From Spirogloea muscicola (taxonomy: Eukaryota > Streptophyta > Zygnematophyceae > Spirogloeales > Spirogloeaceae), in contig WELB01000260.1 in NCBI GenBank assembly GCA_009602725.1, positions 50,282 to 65,129 on the forward strand: a stretch of DNA of 14,848 nucleotides. The letters run 5' to 3'. A program made the translations under genes and the position numbers. This document shows, piece by piece, positions 9,254 through 14,848 of this stretch. Numbering within the stretch: the first letter of the stretch is position 1; every line of letters starts with the position of its first letter. Under the pieces are notes generated by a model. That model worked only from the letters and a program-made list of their open reading frames with translations. It had not been told where the DNA came from and searched no databases.

Positions 9254-10210
9254 TCAGTTGGACCAGACATGCACAAGTCCGTTGCGGTTGCCTGTATAAA
9301 TCTCATTGCGCTCCTCGTCGTAGAAGAGGGCTGTCACGTCTTCGAGCGCCTCGGCGACGCTTGAGCGGATGACTGATGAGTTTGCTGACGCCCGCGGCGC
9401 GATACGCACGCTCTTGTTGTCCGCCCGAATCTTTGCCATGCAACGACCTGTAAGTATATTGCTTATGTTGATCGAACCTGGCCAAGCAAACAGTGCGCCA
9501 GTACCAATGCACATATCAGTCTCCACAGAACGGCTCCTCTGGGTCTTCTGCCTTCAGCTTCTACATAATCCGAAGTCTAGCTATACATGCAACCCTCAGC
9601 AGTTGAGTCTTGGAACCTCAAGCGCTTCGCCAGGTGAGCAGTAACGGCAATGCCCAAGTGCACAAGTAAACTGTACTGACAGCAGCAGAGAGCAGCACAT
9701 TACTAGAGCCGGCAGCATGACGGCAGCTGAAGATGGCGGGCTCACCGCAGCCAGCAGCATCAGGAAAGGCAAGGGGGGAGGCCTTGCAGTAAGAGAAGAT
9801 CAGGTCCTGTTCGGACGTGATGTAGATGTTGTTGGTATTACAGTCGGGGTACCAAAGCAGGTGGTCCTCGAACTGCGTGACGAGCTCACCACGGAAGTTC
9901 CAGACGGCCACCGTGCGGTTACGGAACGTCAAGAAGAGCTGGTTCTCGTACAGGAATATGAAAGCCGACGGTGTCATGAACTCGGTCGCGCTCACCTCCG
10001 TCAGGTGCAGGTTCCGCACCTGCGCAAGTAGCCCGACTGTCCTTACTTCAGTCCAGGTCCTTGAAGCTCAATCACGGTGACATGGGAACAACATACGACA
10101 GTGGCAGCGGCCAGGCACCAGCCGAGTTGACTCACATCGAGGATCTGGAGGTTCTCGTTTTCCTGCTTCACAAGCAGCTTCTCGTTGAACTGCTCAATGA
10201 AGTCCACCTT
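9254..10210 (-). CDS. WD40-like beta-propeller protein, C-terminal 190 aa (5' end lost at the N)
   Basis: Three exons are visible and join in phase: 10210-10136, 10019-9746 and 9477-9254. Blocks that look like real conserved protein include FIEQFNEKLLVKQENENLQI, TEFMTPSAFIFLYENQLFL, FRNRTVAVWNFRGELVTQF, WYPDCNTNNIYITSEQDLI, then SINISNILTGRCMAKI and the C-terminal EIYTGNRNGLVHVWSN. The AVWNFRGE and GLVHVWSN units are typical WD40 blades, so the protein is probably a propeller scaffold. I believe it belongs to a conserved, poorly described plant WD40 family but cannot name it safely. The reading frame runs straight into the unknown base at 10211, so the N-terminal part is missing from this window. 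Intron positions depend on conserved sequence on both sides and are reasonably firm. Confidence 0.78.
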
Positions 10211-10211
10211 N
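10211..10211. other. Single unknown base (N), probable contig join
   Basis: The only N in the window sits exactly where an open - strand exon (WD40 gene) and an open + strand exon (TBL gene) both run out. Two unrelated genes losing their 5' ends at the same base is most simply explained by two contigs joined with a token N. Confidence 0.8.
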
Positions 10212-10212
10212 G

Positions 10213-12752
10213 GCGCTGGCCGGCGAGGAGGGCCCGCCGCGCGCGCGGCCCCAGGAGGCCGACGACGGCGCCGGCGTCACCGCCTTCGGCGGGGACTCGG
10301 AGGAGCTGCCACTGCCTGACGACCAGGGAGAGGAGGGGGCCGGAAGTGATGCCGTTGCCAGACTGCCACAAGCGACAGCACTGCCAGGCAGCGACGGCGC
10401 TGCCGACGTGCTCGAGGCTGTGGCGCCGACGGTCATCGCTCACGAGGAGGGACGTCGGAGGCGAGGCCCGGCGGTCGTCGAGCTACAAGGCGTAGCCGTG
10501 GACACCACCAGCAAGGCCGAGCCGGCGGTTGGCCCAGTGGCGGCCACGCTGTCACCGGCCGAGCAGGCCCAGGACGAAGCCGGCGACGGCGTTGACGGCG
10601 GTGGCTCGCCGCCTACGCCAGAACCATCGCCAGGAGCTCCCGGTCGCAGCGACGGCTGGGACCCGACGCCCTTCTTGGACGACGCCACGCAACGGCGCCC
10701 GCCGCTGGGACCTGCCTGCGATCTGGCGCACGGGAAGTGGGTGTACGACCCGGCCTCGCGGCCGCTGTACACGGCGGCGACCTGCCCGCACATGGACCGT
10801 GGCTTCGACTGCGGCAGCAACGGCCGCACCGACGTCGACTACATGAACTTCCGGTGGCAGCCCGCCGCTTGCGACCTGCCAAGGTGAGCAAGGAGGGTGA
10901 GGAGGAGGCACTGAGGGGAGGTCAGAGGACGAATATTACCGCCAATTAACGGATTACCGCCAATTACCGGAGGGGAGAGGAGAGAGGAGGGAGAAGGAAG
11001 GGGCCTGTCTCAGCTGTGTATGCCCATTGCCTCACATCCGGCTGCCAACCCCTTGCCAGGTTCGACGCTGCGACGGCACGACAGCAGCTCCAGGGCCGGC
11101 GCGTCGTGTTTGTCGGCGACAGCATCGGGCGCAACCAGTTCCAGTCGTTCCTCTGCATGCTCATGGCGGGCCTCGACGCCGACGCGGTGTACGAGAAGTT
11201 CGGCAACCCGATCACCAAGCACGAGGGCTACCTCGTGTTTGTGTTCCGCGACCACAACCTCACCGTCGAGTTCTTCCGCTCGCCGTTCCTCGTCCTCCAG
11301 ACGCGTCCGCCCAGCAGCTCCTCCATTCCCGCCAAGGTCCGTGTGACGCTGCACTGCGCTCGCCGGCCTCCTCCCTCCTTCCTCCCTCCCTCAACCCCCA
11401 CTCACCAGCAGCTGCTGGCCCCACGTTGTCCGTGGCGGCTGCAGGTGCAGTCGGTGATCAAGCTGGACGTGCCCGATAAGAAGTGGGGTCAGTTCGCCGC
11501 CGGCGCCGACGTTGTCGTCTTCAACAACGGCCACTGGTTCACGCACAGCAAGACCATTGGAGCGTGAGGGCTCGTCCCTCTCCTCCCCCCCCCCGCACAC
11601 CCCGCCCCCGCCTTAGACCTCTTAATAAAAGCTATTACCTTCATAGTAATTTGTCAAGGCATCGATCCAATAATAGTATCACATTAGTCGGCAAGCCTCC
11701 AAAGCAGCCCAGTCTCGGTCGCCTCGCCTGACCTGCGGCGTCTGTGCTGGGGCGGCAACGGTGACGAAGACCAGGGGCCATTACTTCAGCTTGCGCGGTG
11801 CAATCCGGTGGAATCTGACAGTGGAGGATGCGTACGAGCGCTCGATGTACACTATTGTCGACTGGGTGCGGCGCAACTCCAGCGGCTCCCACGCCTTTTT
11901 CAGATCCTACTCTCCCGTCCACTTCCGGTGCACCATCTTCTGCCTGCGCCACTGCTGCTACTGTCGCCACAGCAACTTGGTCCAACTTGATGCCCAGCTT
12001 GCCTGCGCTGCTGACAAAAGCAATCAGAGAAGTTGTTGTGGGCCTTCCACAATCAGCTAGTTACTGTCAACAGTGACACTGAAGCACTATGCAGTCAAAG
12101 TGGGTCAAAAGCGGATATCTGAGTGCGTGCTCCAGCTGCAACACTGGCTGTTGCTATGGCGTCGTGGCGGGCGCAGGTTCGGCGGATGGCTGACGGGTGG
12201 TGTGTGCAATGAGACGCATCCGGTGTGGGACGACCGCGAGCACGAGGATGCGCACCCATTTGAGAACATAACGCGTCGCGCGCTGGCCAGGATGCGGGCT
12301 CCGCTCACCTACCTCGACGTCACCTACCTCTCGCGCTTCCGCGTTGATGGCCATATGAACGTTCACTGGGCACAGGGCCACCGAATTCGTGACTGCAGGC
12401 ATGGCCACTGCCACTGCAGCGCTCCCGCCGAGTTGTTGTGGTGTCTGTGCGATTTAAGTACAACAAGTTCTTCTTTTGTTTATAGTGACCCAATTTCTAG
12501 CCTCTCCTTACTCAGTAGCCTTTGACCCTTGATTCGATCACTCAAAACCCCGAGAGCTCAGATCTGATCAAGTACGGTGAGGTGTTGTCCCTGTATACTC
12601 AACCCTTGCTGCTGGTGCGTTTCTGCAGCCACTGGTGCCTGCCAGGCGTCCCGGATGCATGGAATGAGGTTTTGTATGCGAACCTTCTGCTTCGCCTTGT
12701 GGCCACTGGCAACAGCAGGAGTCCTGATGTTGCTGCTGCTACTCGTTTGTAG
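10213..12752 (+). CDS. TBL: TBL / PMR5-family polysaccharide O-acetyltransferase-like protein, 5'-truncated, 540 aa visible
   Basis: Six exons join in phase: 10213-10883, 11060-11336, 11445-11563, 11775-11927, 12177-12388 and 12562-12752. Visible residues 1 to about 165 are an acidic, Pro/Ala/Gly-rich stem, as expected for a type II Golgi membrane protein; the N-terminal anchor would lie beyond the N at 10211. A PMR5N-like domain follows at about 169-226 ([24 protein letters not shown]), then the SGNH-type esterase core with [10 protein letters not shown] (GDS serine at visible residue 245), [28 protein letters not shown] and [15 protein letters not shown]. Plant TBLs transfer acetyl groups to xylan, mannan or pectin in the Golgi; the polymer here is unknown. 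Oddity: the DCSHWCLPG motif reads FCSHWCLPG after an insertion of about 15 residues at 12577-12621, so the aspartate of the DxxH motif is missing. The join of exons 5 and 6 is the least certain. Confidence 0.85.
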
Positions 12753-13495
12753 TGCTGAAAGATCGCCTAGTCCTACACCCTCTTCTAGCCAAGCTTGAAA
12801 CGTTTCCTAATATTTGTGGCAACTTAGGTGCCGCCAACCTTTATCGACAACTGCAATCTGACAACTGCAAATTTTCCAGCTGCCTCAACAGCAGCTGGTG
12901 CTGCAACAGCAATTGTTGCAGCAATAGCTAGATAGGACCCGAATTTGTTGACACTTCCCTCCCCCTATTTGCCATCGAAGGCCATACTAGGTGCTGTATA
13001 TCATCCATGCGCAAGCTCACTGCCCATCACCACAGGGTTCACCTGCAGCCAGTCCAGCAAGGCTTTTTCGGACTTGCAGCTTTCGTTAAGCCAACTGTGC
13101 TTTCAGTGGCAGTGCAACCTGGTGCAGCCCTGCCCTCGCAACATGCACTAGTCACGCCAACAACAGCAGTGGCGGTAATGGCAGCGCTTGCCCATGGCAA
13201 ACTTGCACACATGGAGTGAGAGACTTTGGTAGTGGCATGTTGTCCAGCTGCAGGGCTTTGCGTTGCAACGCAAAGCATTTGTTGACCATGACCAGCCCAT
13301 CTGCTTGAGGCTCTTGTGGCTGCCAGCATACATGGTAGCATCTGAAGGCTTGCAACATTGGAGGAAATACATTCAAGGCAAAGCAAAGCCAGCACCACAG
13401 CAACCCCTTGTGGCAATGGCAAATGCTCGGCGCTTGGCGCTTGTGGCAGAGCATGGCATCTGGCCCTGAACGACAGAAGTTGCTCAAATGCACCC
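12753..13495. other. Convergent spacer between the TBL and RPL15 stop codons
   Basis: This must carry the 3' UTRs of both genes. I see no supportable coding sequence. It contains repeated short words (GACAACTGCAA twice near 12845-12870), a CAG/CAA/TTG-rich patch at about 12880-12930 that gives only a short Gln/Leu frame, and a perfect 22-bp palindrome at 13255-13276. Confidence 0.6.
13255..13276. repeat. Perfect 22-bp palindrome (11-bp arms, no loop)
   Basis: The left arm is GCTTTGCGTTG and the right arm is its exact reverse complement, with no spacer between them; the next flanking pair (G and A) does not match. It lies in the spacer downstream of both convergent genes, about 220 bases beyond the RPL15 stop codon. 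Confidence 0.95.
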
Positions 13496-14696
13496 TCATC
13501 GGTATCGCCGGAGGGACACAGTGTTATTGCGCTTCCACGTTGCATGCACCGAGGGCCGCACCTTGGTGTAATTGTGGCCTGCAGAGAAGGTGGTGATCAT
13601 TGTTGGCAAACAGCAGAGACAGTCTAAAAGCAGCGGCTGAGGATGGGCGGCAGAAGCCCTGGGAGATAAGATGTACCAGGAGGAAGGAGGGGGTGCAATG
13701 GGACATACCCTTGCCGTGGAGGCCACGGTGGTGGCGGCCGGCGGACGTGAGGCCGCGCAGCTCGCGATGCTTCATGACCGGGGCCACAATCCAGTTGACG
13801 CGCGGGTCCATGCGCACGACCTTGTGCATTGGGTCCACGAGAATCACCTCAAAGTACTTGTACGCCGAGTCCTGTGATGGGTAGCCGACGACCTCCCCAT
13901 TAGTCACGCCCGCGAACAAGAAGTTGAAGAGGGAGGAGGAGGGAGGAGTTTTTTTCAGGAGATTCTTTTTTAGTGTCTTCAGGACCACTTTGATTGTGTG
14001 TCCTGTTTACTCTTTTCCAGGATCTCTTTTTCAGAGTCATCATTAAGATGGTAGCATGGAAGTGTATCTTTGTAGTCATTATGCATTGGAGAGTGTTGGA
14101 GGAGGGGGGGGGGAAGAGGGAGGGAAGAGGACCTGGTTACACCAGTACGAGTTGAGGACGCGGAGGCCGCCGAGCTTGCGCCCGGCGCGCTCCTCGGCCA
14201 CCGCCCGCAGGTTGCGCTGGAACTTGAGCTGCGTGATACCCTGCGTCTTGGGCTTCCCGTACTGGATACCCTTGCTCACCGGCCGCTTGCGCCCGCCCCG
14301 GCGCACCCGCACGCGGTAGATCACAAAGCCCTGAGCCCCCGCCGCCGCCGCCATGGCGGCCAGAGCCGCCGCAGATGGGAGTCAGCGCCGGGCTCTGGGC
14401 AACGCTGAGACCCATGTCGATACTGCGCTTCTGGGCAAGCCCAGAATCGAACATGGGCTTCCCCACTCCCGCCTCCTAGCGGCGTCCCTTTCGTGGCCCA
14501 ATGCAGCGGAGGCTGCTGCCGCGGCGAACCTGCTTGGCCTTGAAGCCGAGGCGGCGGGCCTTGTCGGGCCGCGACGGGCGGCGCAGGCGCACGAGCGACG
14601 GCAGCTGGCGGAACTCCCAGCAGCGGACGCGCTGCAGGAAGCGCATCACGTCGCTCTGCTTCTTGCGCCACAGCTCCTCCACGTACTTGTACGCGC
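13496..14696 (-). CDS. RPL15: 60S ribosomal protein L15 (eL15), residues 2-204; first exon not found
   Basis: Four exons join in phase: 14696-14530, 14330-14133, 13871-13709 and 13578-13496. The product begins [20 protein letters not shown] and shows the family blocks [99 protein letters not shown] and the C-terminal NTVSLRRYR. With one initiator Met and the split Gly codon it comes to 204 aa, exactly the usual L15 length, so the missing exon should supply only ATGG. No ATGG followed by GT is found on the - strand up to the window edge, so exon 1 probably lies beyond 14848. L15 is a core 28S rRNA-binding protein of the large subunit. It converges on the TBL gene. Confidence 0.96.
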
Positions 14697-14806
14697 CTGC
14701 GCCGCACAACCGAGCTCTCCCAATGAATCAACCATGTGACAGATCGCCAGTACCACCGATCTTCTCCGCAGGGGGCGGGGACGGGGCCACGGCGGCAACG
14801 GCGGCA

Positions 14807-14808
<2 letters not shown>

Positions 14809-14839
<31 letters not shown>
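14809..14839. repeat. (GGC)n triplet microsatellite at the right window edge
   Basis: About ten uninterrupted GGC units, preceded by imperfect GGCGGCA repeats from about 14790. It lies just upstream of the first visible RPL15 exon, so it is in RPL15 intron 1 or the 5' UTR if the missing exon is beyond the edge. Confidence 0.92.
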
Positions 14840-14848
14840 TCAGCGGCG

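Noticed and set aside
10168-10443. Open frames on the - strand crossing the N
   Set aside because: They join WD40 sequence to the antisense of the TBL stem through an unknown base; this is an artefact of the join.
12880-12930. Gln/Leu-rich coding-like patch
   Set aside because: The frame is bounded by stops within about 60 bases and has no splice context joining it to the TBL gene.

Overview
The window looks like nuclear DNA from a green-lineage organism, most likely a green alga. Coding exons are very GC-rich (about 65% by eye), genes are short and intron-dense with GT..AG introns of about 100-400 bp, and the spacers are closer to even in composition. One gene belongs to the largely plant-specific TRICHOME BIREFRINGENCE-LIKE (TBL) family, a second is the plant-type NUDX9/NUDT22-like Nudix hydrolase, and an interstitial tract of plant-type telomere units (TTTAGGG) sits inside an intron. 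The species cannot be named from this sequence. All exon models were assembled by hand from reading frame, splice sites and remembered family conservation. No search was run.

Layout, left to right: a GC-rich promoter/5' UTR zone with a CCG triplet repeat (1-533); a + strand gene for a small RRM protein resembling the N-terminus of cyclophilin E (534-1770, 4 exons, one GC-AG intron); a - strand 9-exon Nudix hydrolase gene (4935-1786) whose stop codon lies 15 bases from that of the RRM gene; a 1.6 kb spacer; ribosomal protein L26/uL24 on the - strand (7389-6510, 4 exons); a 1.9 kb spacer with a dispersed hairpin-containing repeat and a 19-bp tandem duplication; the C-terminal part of a WD40-like gene on the - strand (10210-9254); a single N at 10211 where two genes are cut off, so probably an assembly join; the TBL/PMR5-type acyl-esterase gene on the + strand (10213-12752, 5' end missing); a 0.7 kb convergent spacer with a perfect 22-bp palindrome; and ribosomal protein L15/eL15 on the - strand (14696-13496, first exon not found). 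The right edge is a GGC triplet repeat.

The genes do not form a pathway. Two make large-subunit ribosomal proteins, one a probable spliceosome-associated RNA-binding protein, one a nucleotide-sugar type Nudix enzyme, one a Golgi-type polysaccharide O-acetylation protein, and one is an uncharacterised beta-propeller protein. This is mainly a housekeeping region. The most unusual signals are non-coding: a recurring ~50-base motif, telomere-like repeats in an intron, and a long perfect palindrome. The TBL gene also appears to lack the aspartate of its DxxH motif. I see no defence system, operon, CRISPR array or recognisable transposon.
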